From Bacteroidales bacterium (GTDB lineage Bacteria > Bacteroidota > Bacteroidia > Bacteroidales > WCHB1-69), in assembly GCA_017616775.1 (NCBI GenBank), contig JAFZXM010000016.1, positions 33,805 through 97,804 of the forward strand: DNA of 64,000 nucleotides, given 5' to 3'. The position numbers and the translations under genes are program-made. Below the pieces are notes generated by a model. The model worked only from the letters and a program-made list of their open reading frames with translations. It did not search any database and had not been told where the DNA came from. Shown piece by piece: positions 26,424 to 34,430 of the stretch (within the stretch, counting starts at the first letter, position 1; every line of letters starts with the position of its first letter).

Positions 26424-27434
26424 TTATTTTTTTATTTTACTCCGCACATCCAATATATAGGAAACCAGCGATTCTATTCCGTCTTTGTCTATAAACATGG
26501 CCGTTTGCGGCATAGACGGAAGCAAAGCTTCGTAAATGACATAGGATTCAAAACAATGGTTATTCAATGCCAACTTCATCACTTTTGTTGCTATTTCCTT
26601 TTTGGCAGCCTTATTGGAAAAAGCCAGTTGCATATATGCGGCAACAGCCTCTTTTTCTCCCAATAAGATATTATTGCCCATTGCATCTGCATAACCCGGT
26701 TCATATTTCCATACAGCTTTGGCCATAGCATATGTCATCCAATAGTCCTTATATACTATCCTTACCGTTTCCTCATCACTTTCTGTATCGTAATCTTCAG
26801 AGAGGTCATATATCGGTGTGAAATACCAATCGGTATAATTTTTTTTGTTCAAACCATAAATTCTTATCAATTGGGTGGTCAAACGGGGATTGTTGCGGTT
26901 TAACACCTTGGCAATTGTAATTTCTTTCAAAGCCTTGTCTGGCTGTCCCAAATGAACATATGCATTTGCACATGCCCAATGGGCCAGATAATCCAAATAA
27001 TTGGAATCTATGGCCTTTTGATACCAAGAGAGTGCGTCTGAATAACTGTTTTGATGATAATAGGTATCACCTATATATACCCATACCTTATAATAGGAGG
27101 GAAACACCTTTAAGGTTTTCATATAATAGTTGCGTGCCTGATTAAAATCATTTTTTTCGAAAAACGATTCCGCTTGTTCCATATAGAACATCGCACTGTC
27201 GTTGGGCTCGTATCGTGTTACGGCATGTGTTGAACCGTCAATTTCTGTTTGATAGAAATCGTTTGTTAGTACCAATTCCGAGTAATCGGTAGGAGACGGA
27301 TTTCCCGTTTGCAGCGAATAGGTGATTTTTGAATCATCCATTGTTTGGATTATCTCTCTCATAGAGTGTATATTTTGTGCTGACACACTATAAAATGCGA
27401 TGCATGAAAAGCAAATGGAAAACAATGTTCTCAT
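26424..27434 (-). CDS. Secreted TPR-repeat protein
   Basis: This 336-residue protein has a signal peptide (MRTLFSICFSCIAFY, ending VSAQ). TPR-type helices follow at about 90-200, for example ESFFEKNDFNQARNYYMKTL and GDTYYHQNSYSDALSWYQKA, and a C-terminal helical region carries WMTYAMAKAVWKYEPGY. The start at 27434 is chosen over 27485 because it heads the signal peptide and because the promoter at 27450-27457 lies between the two. It resembles periplasmic or outer-membrane scaffold proteins of Bacteroidetes. It leads the run into dapA and holA. Confidence 0.75.
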   Translation of the reverse strand: MRTLFSICFSCIAFYSVSAQNIHSMREIIQTMDDSKITYSLQTGNPSPTDYSELVLTNDFYQTEIDGSTHAVTRYEPNDSAMFYMEQAESFFEKNDFNQARNYYMKTLKVFPSYYKVWVYIGDTYYHQNSYSDALSWYQKAIDSNYLDYLAHWACANAYVHLGQPDKALKEITIAKVLNRNNPRLTTQLIRIYGLNKKNYTDWYFTPIYDLSEDYDTESDEETVRIVYKDYWMTYAMAKAVWKYEPGYADAMGNNILLGEKEAVAAYMQLAFSNKAAKKEIATKVMKLALNNHCFESYVIYEALLPSMPQTAMFIDKDGIESLVSYILDVRSKIKK

Positions 27435-27449
27435 AGAATTATATTTTTG

Positions 27450-27457
27450 CAAAGATA
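27450..27457 (-). promoter_or_regulatory. Promoter -7 element (TATCTTTG) for the TPR-dapA-holA run
   Basis: The minus strand reads TATCTTTG, 15 bases before the ATG at 27434. It decides the start, because the alternative ATG at 27485 lies upstream of it. Confidence 0.7.
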
Positions 27458-27501
27458 TCATTTTTATCACTTTTTGAATTGACAAACAAAATAAAACAAT
27501 A

Positions 27502-27525
27502 GGGGTATTCCGTATGGAAATCCCC
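27502..27525 (-). terminator. Probable terminator after kbl
   Basis: The minus strand forms GGGG...TTCC-ATAC-GGAA...CCCC with two central mismatches and is followed by TATTGTTTTATTTT. It lies 28 bases beyond the kbl stop. Confidence 0.55.
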
Positions 27526-27552
27526 CTTTTGTCTTGATTCAGGCTGAATATT

Positions 27553-28740
27553 TTATTTTAAAATACCCAATTCTTTACCTATTTTTACAAATGCGCTAAT
27601 ACATTTGTCCAAATGTTCCTTTTCGTGAGCTGCCGACACTTGTACACGTATTCTGGCTTGTCCTTTAGGAACTACGGGATAATAGAAACCCGTTACGAAT
27701 ATGCCTTCTTCCTGTAATTTGGCGGCGAACTTTTGTGAAAGCGGAGCATCGTAAAGCATAACAGCGCATATTGCCGATTGAGAGGGCTTGCAATCAAAAC
27801 CGGCTTCTTCCATCTTTTTGATGAAATAAGCTGTGTTGGCATGAAGCTTGTCTTGCAAATCGTTGGTTTCCGACATCATCTCAAACATGCGTATTCCTGC
27901 TGCCACCAAACCCGGTGCCATTGAATTGGAGAATAAATACGGACGTGAACGTTGGCGTAACATATCTATAATTTCTTTTCTGCCCGTGGTAAAACCACCC
28001 ATAGCACCGCCAAAGGCTTTGCCGAGGGTGCCGGTAAGAATTTCCACTTTGCCTCTTAAATTATAATGTTCGGTAACACCTCTGCCTGTGCGGCCTACCA
28101 CTCCTGCGGAATGACTTTCGTCAACCATTACCATCGCATTATATTTTTGAGCCAATTCATATATTTTATCCAAAGGACATACGTTACCGTCCATAGAAAA
28201 CACACCGTCGGTAACTATCAAACGGAAACGGCATGATTGGGCATCTTGAAGTTGTTTTTCCAAATCAGCCATATCGGCATTGGCATAACGGAAACGTTGT
28301 GCCTTGCACAAACGAACGCCATCTATGATGGATGCGTGATTCAAAGCATCTGAAATAATAGCGTCTTCAGGACCTAATAGCGGTTCAAACACACCGCCGT
28401 TGGCATCAAAACATGCTGCATACAAGATAGTATCTTCCGTGCCGAAAAATTCAGCAATTTTAGCCTCCAATTGCTTATGCAAATCTTGGCATCCGCATAT
28501 AAACCGCACCGATGCCATACCGAATCCCCGAGCGTCCATGCCTTTTTTGGCGGCTTCTATCAACTGGGGATTATCGGCCAAACCCAAATAATTGTTAGCA
28601 CAAAAATTCAAGCATTTTTTGCCTTTTACCATAATTTCGGCACCTTGTGCACTTTCTATAATACGTTCTTTTTTATACAATCCATCAGCTTCTATTTGAG
28701 CTAATTCCTTCTGTAAATGTTTTTGAAATTCTATATACAT
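27553..28740 (-). CDS. kbl: Glycine C-acetyltransferase (2-amino-3-ketobutyrate CoA ligase)
   Basis: This 395-residue PLP enzyme of the alpha-oxoamine synthase family has Lys241 in TGTLGKAFGGAMGG as the Schiff-base residue, His136 in DALNHASIIDG stacking on PLP, and Asp207/His210 in VDESHSAG. Kbl cleaves 2-amino-3-ketobutyrate from threonine into glycine and acetyl-CoA, or runs the reverse. Related enzymes (serine palmitoyltransferase, BioF) share this fold, and Bacteroidetes make sphingolipids, but the N-terminal pattern and length match Kbl best. No threonine dehydrogenase gene is adjacent. It has its own promoter and terminator. Confidence 0.9.
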   Translation of the reverse strand: MYIEFQKHLQKELAQIEADGLYKKERIIESAQGAEIMVKGKKCLNFCANNYLGLADNPQLIEAAKKGMDARGFGMASVRFICGCQDLHKQLEAKIAEFFGTEDTILYAACFDANGGVFEPLLGPEDAIISDALNHASIIDGVRLCKAQRFRYANADMADLEKQLQDAQSCRFRLIVTDGVFSMDGNVCPLDKIYELAQKYNAMVMVDESHSAGVVGRTGRGVTEHYNLRGKVEILTGTLGKAFGGAMGGFTTGRKEIIDMLRQRSRPYLFSNSMAPGLVAAGIRMFEMMSETNDLQDKLHANTAYFIKKMEEAGFDCKPSQSAICAVMLYDAPLSQKFAAKLQEEGIFVTGFYYPVVPKGQARIRVQVSAAHEKEHLDKCISAFVKIGKELGILK

Positions 28741-28781
28741 AAGTTAATATTTTTATGTTGTATCTATTGTATTTTAATTTG

Positions 28782-28789
28782 CAAATATA
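28782..28789 (-). promoter_or_regulatory. Promoter -7 element (TATATTTG) for kbl
   Basis: The minus strand matches TAnnTTTG, 41 bases before the kbl ATG. Confidence 0.6.
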
Positions 28790-28827
28790 CTAATTTTTCT
28801 ACTTTTATTTTTTGATTGTTGTCAAAA

Positions 28828-29967
28828 TTATTTTTCGTCTAAATTTTTTCGTTCTCTATTGGAAATATCATATATTGTTTCCGTGGGCTCTTCATAAGCT
28901 TTGTATGCGGCATAATTGCGCCATTTTTCCAACACCGTTGCCATATCTTCAGGCAACTCGGAATCAAAAAACATTTCCTTGCTCGTGGAAGGATGCACAA
29001 ATCCCAAACATTTGGCATGCAAAGCATGGCGAGGCATGATGGAAAAACAATTTTGCACAAATTGCTTGTATTTGGTAAAGGTGGTTCCTTTAAGAATTTT
29101 ATCCCCGCCATATGTGCTGTCGTTAAACAAAGGATGACCGATATGACGCATGTGTACCCTTATCTGATGTGTACGCCCTGTTTCCAAAGTACATTCCACA
29201 AGGCTTACATAACCGAACCTCTCCAACACTTTCCAATGCGTAACGGCATGTTTGCCGTAACTTCCGTCGGGAAACACATCCATACATTTTCTGTCTTTGA
29301 TGCTTCTGCCCACATTCCCCACTATGGTGCCTTCATCTTCGGCAAAATCGCCCCATACCAAAGCTTGATACCGGCGGGTGACACTGTGCTCGAAAAATTG
29401 TGCCGCCAATTTGGCTTGAGCAAATTCATTTTTGGCCACTATAATTATTCCCGATGTGTTTTTATCTATTCTATGCACCAAATAGGGCCCTATCTCCACT
29501 TTTTCGGTGGAATGGTTTAAATGATAAGTAATAGCGTTGACTAATGTGCCTGTATAATTACCGTACGCAGGATGCACCACCATACCGGCTTCTTTATTGA
29601 TAAGCAATACATCATCGTCTTCATACACTATGTTCAACGGTATGTCTTCCGGAATAATCTCTATTTCTCTGGGCGGATACGACAATACTATGGATATCTC
29701 GTCAAAAGGCTTTACTTTATAATTCTGCTTTACCGGCACCCCGTTTACCAATATGTTTCCAGCCATGGAAGCCTGTTTGATTTTATTACGGGATGTGTGC
29801 GCCAACATACCGTTCAGGTATTTATCTATGCGCAGAATAGTCTGTCCCTTATCCGCCACCAAATGGAAATGCTCATACATTTCATCACCGCCTTCCTCTG
29901 AGGAAGCAGCTTCTGAAGGCACGGGGATTAATTCTTCCGGATTTTGATTCAAATCATCAGTCGGCAT
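28828..29967 (-). CDS. RluA-family 23S/tRNA pseudouridine synthase
   Basis: This 379-residue enzyme has an acidic N-terminal extension (about 1-30), an S4 RNA-binding domain (about 45-95) and a pseudouridine synthase domain. The catalytic Asp168 lies in HRIDKNTSGIIIVAK, and the later RTHQIRVHMRHIGHPLFND is the family's C-terminal signature. S4 plus RluA core suggests RluD- or RluC-type modification of 23S rRNA, but the uridine target cannot be fixed. It ends a four-gene run, 11 bases after the exonuclease gene. Confidence 0.92.
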   Translation of the reverse strand: MPTDDLNQNPEELIPVPSEAASSEEGGDEMYEHFHLVADKGQTILRIDKYLNGMLAHTSRNKIKQASMAGNILVNGVPVKQNYKVKPFDEISIVLSYPPREIEIIPEDIPLNIVYEDDDVLLINKEAGMVVHPAYGNYTGTLVNAITYHLNHSTEKVEIGPYLVHRIDKNTSGIIIVAKNEFAQAKLAAQFFEHSVTRRYQALVWGDFAEDEGTIVGNVGRSIKDRKCMDVFPDGSYGKHAVTHWKVLERFGYVSLVECTLETGRTHQIRVHMRHIGHPLFNDSTYGGDKILKGTTFTKYKQFVQNCFSIMPRHALHAKCLGFVHPSTSKEMFFDSELPEDMATVLEKWRNYAAYKAYEEPTETIYDISNRERKNLDEK

Positions 29968-29978
29968 AACTATTGATT

Positions 29979-30806
29979 TTAACGACTATTCAATTTTTTC
30001 AACTTTTCATCGGTGTATATTCTCGTGATTATTTTCTTGGTATACAAAGGAAAATCGGATTTCATCATCCAATCGTAATAAGAAGGTTCCATGTTAAACA
30101 CTTCCCTTACCGATTTGCCTTTGTGTTTGCCGAAATTCAGCACCTCCACATCCTTATCGTTGAATACTATATGACCTGCAAAATCCACATTCCGCCCTAT
30201 TGCGGAATAGGCGGCCAAGGCGGCCACATCGTTTTTGACAGGACAAATGCCCGCTTCGCGTTCTTTATCGTCCCAAGACAACACACCGTCGTATTTTTCT
30301 ATTTGCGCTTCCAGCACCCTATAGGTTGCCATGGTATCCGCATCCGCACTATGTGCATTTTCAATATCACAACCACAATAGAAACGATGGGCGGCTCTGA
30401 GTGTGCGCGGTTCCATTTTGTGAAATATATTTTGCACATCCACCATCCTTACTCCCCGAAGATCCAAATCATAATCTATCCTCAAGAACTCTTCCACCAA
30501 CAAAGGCAAATCATATTTGAGTATATTATATCCCGCCAAATCACAACCCTTTATAAATTCGGCTATGGTGTATGCCACCTGCTTGAAAGTGGGGGCATCT
30601 TTTACATCTTTGTCATATATGCCGTGTATTTCAGATACTTGTTCCGGAATGTGCATTTCGGGATTGATAAGGGTGGTATAAGTTTTATCACTGCCGTCCG
30701 GCATGACTTTATAAAAACATATCTGCACTATTTTATCTGTTCCTATGTTTAATCCCGTGGATTCTATATCAAAAAAAACGAGCGGTTTGTTTAATTTTAA
30801 TTTCAT
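29979..30806 (-). CDS. DnaQ-like 3'-5' exonuclease with DUF3820 domain
   Basis: This 275-residue protein has a DEDD exonuclease domain at about 1-170: FFDIESTGLNIG (first Asp/Glu pair), YNILKYDLPLL (ExoII Asp) and HSADADTMATY (ExoIII). The C-terminal block FGKHKGKSVREVF and YYDWMMKSDF matches DUF3820, the domain also found at the C terminus of exodeoxyribonuclease X-like proteins. It probably trims single-stranded DNA in repair or proofreading. It sits between a lipid kinase gene and rluA in the der run. Confidence 0.9.
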   Translation of the reverse strand: MKLKLNKPLVFFDIESTGLNIGTDKIVQICFYKVMPDGSDKTYTTLINPEMHIPEQVSEIHGIYDKDVKDAPTFKQVAYTIAEFIKGCDLAGYNILKYDLPLLVEEFLRIDYDLDLRGVRMVDVQNIFHKMEPRTLRAAHRFYCGCDIENAHSADADTMATYRVLEAQIEKYDGVLSWDDKEREAGICPVKNDVAALAAYSAIGRNVDFAGHIVFNDKDVEVLNFGKHKGKSVREVFNMEPSYYDWMMKSDFPLYTKKIITRIYTDEKLKKLNSR

Positions 30807-30823
30807 ATTATTAGTTTTATCGG

Positions 30824-31717
30824 TTAAATTATTCTCGGTGTTATTATATGCAAACTGTCAGGAAGTACTTTTACGTGTATTGTTTCTTGTCTTTCAATGG
30901 GGTCACCATCAATATGACACGATTGCAATGCTTTGTTTTTTTCATACAACACGCACTCCTGCACTTTATAAATTTGTTCTGCCCACTTGAGTTTGTCCAG
31001 TTGCCCTGCCAAAAGAAGGCACACTCTGCCCAACAAAGTGAGAAAAGGCGGTTTTTTAACCGCACATATATCGGCTTTGCCGTCTTGCAAAGAAGCTTTA
31101 GCGGATATTTTAACATTGTAGCCCCATTGGGAAGAATTGGCAATGCTTATCATCAACACTTTCACTTCTTTGCTTCCTATTTGAGGCGATTGCATAATAT
31201 AATGATGCGGCTTAAAAACAAAATATGTTTTCAATATAAATTTTAAATACGACAAAAAACCACGTTTGTGAGTATGGTCAAATTGCTCCGCCACTATTGC
31301 ATCAAACCCTATTCCCGCCATGCTCACACATATATGATTGTTTACCGATAGCGTATCAATCGTCTCCACATGTGTTTGATTGATGATGTATATGGATTTT
31401 TTTAATGAGACCGGTATATGCAAGTGATGAGCCAAGCCATTGCCGCTTCCCACAGGAACAATGGCCATTATCACAGATGTGTTTACCAATGCCCTTGCCA
31501 CTTCGTTGATAGTTCCGTCTCCACCGACGGCAACAACTATATCGGCACCTTCTTGCACCGCTTGTGAAACTAATTCTACAGCATGTCCTCTATGTCGGGT
31601 GTAGAAAATGGTATGTTGAAATTTGGTATTGTCCAAATATTGCCCTACCTTATCTTCCAATTGTTTGTATTTACCCTTTCCTGAATGAGGATTTACTATA
31701 AAATATACTCGCTTCAT
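30824..31717 (-). CDS. Diacylglycerol kinase-family lipid kinase
   Basis: This 297-residue protein has the DAGK catalytic motifs NPHSGKGKYKQL at the N terminus, GGDGTINEVARAL near 60 and VPVGSGNGLAHHL near 88. The C-terminal beta-sandwich domain has SMAGIGFDAIVAEQF. Bacterial relatives (YegS, DgkB) phosphorylate diacylglycerol or sphingoid bases. Bacteroidetes make sphingolipids, so both substrates are possible. The start at 31717 (MKRVYFIVN) is chosen because it begins at the family N terminus, with 1 base between it and the der stop. Upstream in-frame starts would lie inside der. Confidence 0.9.
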   Translation of the reverse strand: MKRVYFIVNPHSGKGKYKQLEDKVGQYLDNTKFQHTIFYTRHRGHAVELVSQAVQEGADIVVAVGGDGTINEVARALVNTSVIMAIVPVGSGNGLAHHLHIPVSLKKSIYIINQTHVETIDTLSVNNHICVSMAGIGFDAIVAEQFDHTHKRGFLSYLKFILKTYFVFKPHHYIMQSPQIGSKEVKVLMISIANSSQWGYNVKISAKASLQDGKADICAVKKPPFLTLLGRVCLLLAGQLDKLKWAEQIYKVQECVLYEKNKALQSCHIDGDPIERQETIHVKVLPDSLHIITPRII

Positions 31718-31718
31718 T

Positions 31719-33023
31719 TTATTTCTTTCTAAAATATATCTCCATAGGAGCACCTGAGAAATCCCAGTTTTCACGAATTTTGTTTTCCAAAAAACGTTGA
31801 TAAGATTCTCTGACATATTGCGGCAGATTACAGAAAAATGCAAAACTCGGCGTGGAAGTGGGTAATTGCGTTACATATTTTATACGCACCACCTTGTCTT
31901 TTTGAATGGGTGGAGGATTATATGAGATAATATCCAACATCACATCGTTAAGCTGCGACGTGGGTATTTTTCTATTGCAATTTTTATATACGGCTATAGC
32001 CGTTTCCAACACTTTGAATATTCTTTGCTTATTGATAACAGAGGTGAAGATGATGGGCACATCGTTATCGGGTGCCATTTTTTTTCTGATAATTTCTTCA
32101 TATTGTAAATGAGTGTTGGCATCTTTTTCCACCAAATCCCATTTATTTACCACCAACACCAAACCTTTTTTATTGCGTTGCGCCAATGAAATGATATTCA
32201 AATCCTGCGCTTCGAAACCATTGGCGGCATCTATCATTGCTATGCACACATCGCTGTGCTCTATAGCCCTGATGGTTCGCATTACGGAATAAAACTCCAG
32301 ATCTTCTTCCACATTTTTCTTTTTTCTCAATCCTGCAGTATCCACCAAATAAAAATCAAAACCAAAACCTTTGTAACGGGAATAGATGGAATCGCGAGTA
32401 GTACCCGCCAACGGTGTGACTATATTGCGCTCTTTGCCCAAAAAAGCATTCACTATGGACGATTTTCCCACATTGGGCCTGCCTATGACGGTAATTTTGG
32501 GCAAATCTTCTTCCAATTGTTCTTCTTCCGCCGAAAAATATTTCACCACATCATCCAACAAATCGCCTGTTCCGCTGCCGGAAATGGCTGATATGGCATA
32601 TAATTTTTCCACACCCAGACTATAAAACTCCATTTGGTCGGAATAATTAGCAGGCGAATCTATTTTGTTGACTACTACAAATACAGGTTTGTTACACGGA
32701 CGCAACAATTGGGCTATTTCATCATCCAAAACGGTAAGACCTTCTCTGCCGTCCAATAGAAACAAGATGACATCGGCTTCGTCTATCGCCAAATTCACTT
32801 GTTTGCATATTTCAACCTCATAAATATCATCGGAATTCAATACATATCCTCCGGTATCTATCACCGAAAACTCTATTCCGTTCCAATATGCCTTGCCGTA
32901 ATTTCTATCCCTTGTAACACCTGAAGTGGCATCCACTATTGCCGCTCTCGATTGCGTTAAACGGTTAAACAAAGTAGACTTGCCTGTGTTGGGTCTGCCC
33001 ACTAAAGCTAAGGTGTTCTTCAT
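31719..33023 (-). CDS. der: Ribosome biogenesis GTPase Der
   Basis: This 434-residue protein has two tandem G domains. The first begins ALVGRPNTGKSTLFN with VDATSGVTRD, DTGGY and NKID. The second begins GRPNVGKSSIVNAF with PLAGTTRD, DTAGL and NKWD. A KH-like C-terminal domain follows from about residue 350. Der (EngA) is essential for 50S subunit maturation. It heads the run der-lipid kinase-exonuclease-rluA, which links it to another ribosome-maturation gene. A TATTTTTG promoter element lies 70 bases upstream. Confidence 0.98.
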   Translation of the reverse strand: MKNTLALVGRPNTGKSTLFNRLTQSRAAIVDATSGVTRDRNYGKAYWNGIEFSVIDTGGYVLNSDDIYEVEICKQVNLAIDEADVILFLLDGREGLTVLDDEIAQLLRPCNKPVFVVVNKIDSPANYSDQMEFYSLGVEKLYAISAISGSGTGDLLDDVVKYFSAEEEQLEEDLPKITVIGRPNVGKSSIVNAFLGKERNIVTPLAGTTRDSIYSRYKGFGFDFYLVDTAGLRKKKNVEEDLEFYSVMRTIRAIEHSDVCIAMIDAANGFEAQDLNIISLAQRNKKGLVLVVNKWDLVEKDANTHLQYEEIIRKKMAPDNDVPIIFTSVINKQRIFKVLETAIAVYKNCNRKIPTSQLNDVMLDIISYNPPPIQKDKVVRIKYVTQLPTSTPSFAFFCNLPQYVRESYQRFLENKIRENWDFSGAPMEIYFRKK

Positions 33024-33092
33024 TTTCTGTTTTTTTTGCTTTTACACTGAAAAAGATAATCTCTTTTATTTGGACTGCTTTATGCCAAATTG

Positions 33093-33100
33093 CAAAAATA
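33093..33100 (-). promoter_or_regulatory. Promoter -7 element (TATTTTTG) for the der run
   Basis: The minus strand matches TAnnTTTG, 69 bases before the der ATG. Confidence 0.5.
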
Positions 33101-33179
33101 CCATTTTTTTTTAATATTGCTTGTTCTTACCTGCCCTTTGCATAAATTTATTTTGAACGCTTATAAAAACGAATAAACA

Positions 33180-33205
33180 AAACACCTGCCTTGAGGCTGG
33201 TGTTT
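33180..33205 (-). terminator. Rho-independent terminator after the SUMF1-like gene
   Basis: The inverted repeat AAACACC...GGTGTTT has an inner GCC-TTGA-GGC helix and one T-T mismatch. On the minus strand it is followed by TGTTTATTCG. It is the second of two hairpins downstream of the SUMF1-like gene. Confidence 0.65.
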
Positions 33206-33213
33206 AAAAAATA

Positions 33214-33233
33214 AAGAGAATTTCTATTCTCTT
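33214..33233 (-). repeat. Perfect short hairpin at the 3' end of the SUMF1-like gene
   Basis: AAGAGAAT-TTCT-ATTCTCTT is a perfect 8-base inverted repeat with a 4-base loop, 3 bases beyond the stop. It may act with the next hairpin as a tandem terminator or as a 3' stabilising structure. Confidence 0.55.
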
Positions 33234-33236
33234 GTA

Positions 33237-33929
33237 TTATCTGTTCTTTATTTTTTCCACTTTCAAACGAAAACCTATAGGTTCTGTTGCCGAGAGGATG
33301 CTTTTAAATTGCAACGTTACATTATTGCCTCCGTCTATTATCATATCACCGCCGGACAAATATTCAGCAACATTGTCTGTCAAACCGTAAATATGACGTC
33401 CGCTTTTGGTTTGTTGCAAAGAGGAAAGTGCCTTTCTTTGAGTGATTGTTGCATATTTTACCGCCGATTCATAATCTTTTTCAGCAGGTATGGAATACAC
33501 AAAAGTATATTTTTTATTCGGTTTGTGCATGCTTTCTTTCCATTTACAATATGCCTCAGCCTGGCTATAAGATATACCTATCATAGGTAACATAGATTGC
33601 AATTGATTTATATAATCGGGACATTTTTCCATATATGCAAAGCAAAAATGATACTCTGACAAAAACAATGCCGTATCGGGAATCAAAACCTTATACTTAT
33701 CAGAATCCTTCCCGTATTCTTTTCCTGCCATATACAAAAAGAAACTATAATCGCTCACCCTGATTTCTTCATTGTACAAATAAGTTTTACCATACTTGTT
33801 GGCATCTATCAGACGATATTTTTGCGTATCTTTTGATACGATAGTTTTGCCCTTGCTTTGAGCGGAAACCTCTAAAGATATGCTTATGTTAAGACACAAA
33901 AATCCAATCCCAATGAACTGTTTCATCAT
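33237..33929 (-). CDS. Secreted SUMF1/FGE-like domain protein
   Basis: This 230-residue exported protein has a signal peptide ending LEVSAQ. Its mature part resembles the formylglycine-generating-enzyme/SUMF1 fold: IGISYSQAEAYCKWKES near 118, FVYSIPAEKDYESAVKYA near 145, HIYGLTDNVAEYLS near 180 and ATEPIGFRLKVEK at the C terminus. In the type IX secretion lipoproteins GldK and GldJ this fold is structural, and the same may hold here because FGE-type catalytic cysteines are not evident. There is no lipobox. The ATG at 33929 is chosen over an upstream TTG; the next ATG at 33926 is equally usable. It is monocistronic. Confidence 0.7.
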   Translation of the reverse strand: MMKQFIGIGFLCLNISISLEVSAQSKGKTIVSKDTQKYRLIDANKYGKTYLYNEEIRVSDYSFFLYMAGKEYGKDSDKYKVLIPDTALFLSEYHFCFAYMEKCPDYINQLQSMLPMIGISYSQAEAYCKWKESMHKPNKKYTFVYSIPAEKDYESAVKYATITQRKALSSLQQTKSGRHIYGLTDNVAEYLSGGDMIIDGGNNVTLQFKSILSATEPIGFRLKVEKIKNR

Positions 33930-34060
33930 CTTCAATAATTTTGGTTATGTCTATTGGCAACCTCTAATTTTTACTGATTTTTCCTTTCATCGCAGTTTTG
34001 GACAACCGAGGTCACATTAGAACTATACAAACCACAACAAAAGGGTTATTCTTCAATTTG

Positions 34061-34068
34061 CAAAGTTA
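34061..34068 (-). promoter_or_regulatory. Possible promoter -7 element (TAACTTTG) for the SUMF1-like gene
   Basis: The minus strand matches TAnnTTTG but lies about 130 bases upstream of the start, implying a long leader. The region 33930-34150 contains no gene I can support. Confidence 0.35.
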
Positions 34069-34154
34069 ATCAAAATTTTAATACAAATCCTCCTTCCTTC
34101 TATTTTTTTATTATATTATATGTCAATAAGTTATACTCATAATGCTTATGATTA

Positions 34155-34380
34155 AAAAAGTTTTAAACGTACTATTTGTTCGTAGCGACACATGTTATAA
34201 ATCAAATTGTTCATTCTTGTTACCGATTTTGCCCTTGCTATCCCTATAGTACGAACAAATAACTTGTTCATAACACATTCCATAAAACCAAATATATGTT
34301 CTACCCGGCTTCTTGTCCGGGATTTCAACCGGTTGTTCTCCTTCTTTTTTTCTATTAAAAGGTGAGCTGCAGATGCCGGC
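34155..34380 (-). pseudogene. IS5-type transposase remnant, C-terminal part
   Basis: The last 69-75 codons of this frame resemble the C terminus of IS5-family DDE transposases, in particular SRVEHIFGFMECVMNKLF, VRTIGIARAKS and NNLIYNMCRYEQIV. In intact transposases this region carries the final catalytic glutamate (here the E of RVEHIF). The N-terminal two thirds, including the DD residues, are missing. Upstream of about 34380 the frame runs antisense through the MORN-repeat gene and is not homologous. No inverted repeats are clear, so this is a decayed insertion. Confidence 0.75.
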
Positions 34381-34402
34381 AAACAGAGTTGTAAAAAAAT
34401 GT

Positions 34403-34410
34403 TATCTTTG
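34403..34410 (+). promoter_or_regulatory. Promoter -7 element (TATCTTTG) for the MORN-repeat gene
   Basis: TATCTTTG matches TAnnTTTG, 21 bases before the ATG at 34431 and about 22 bases from the transposase remnant. Confidence 0.65.
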
Positions 34411-34430
34411 CAAGCAAATAATAGTATTAA

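Noticed and set aside
29973..30752. A 259-codon plus-strand frame
   Set aside because: It is antisense to the DnaQ-like exonuclease, whose motifs are clear.
31718..31843. Longer N terminus for the lipid kinase
   Set aside because: It lies inside der and precedes the family N terminus; the ATG at 31717 fits the 1-base gap.
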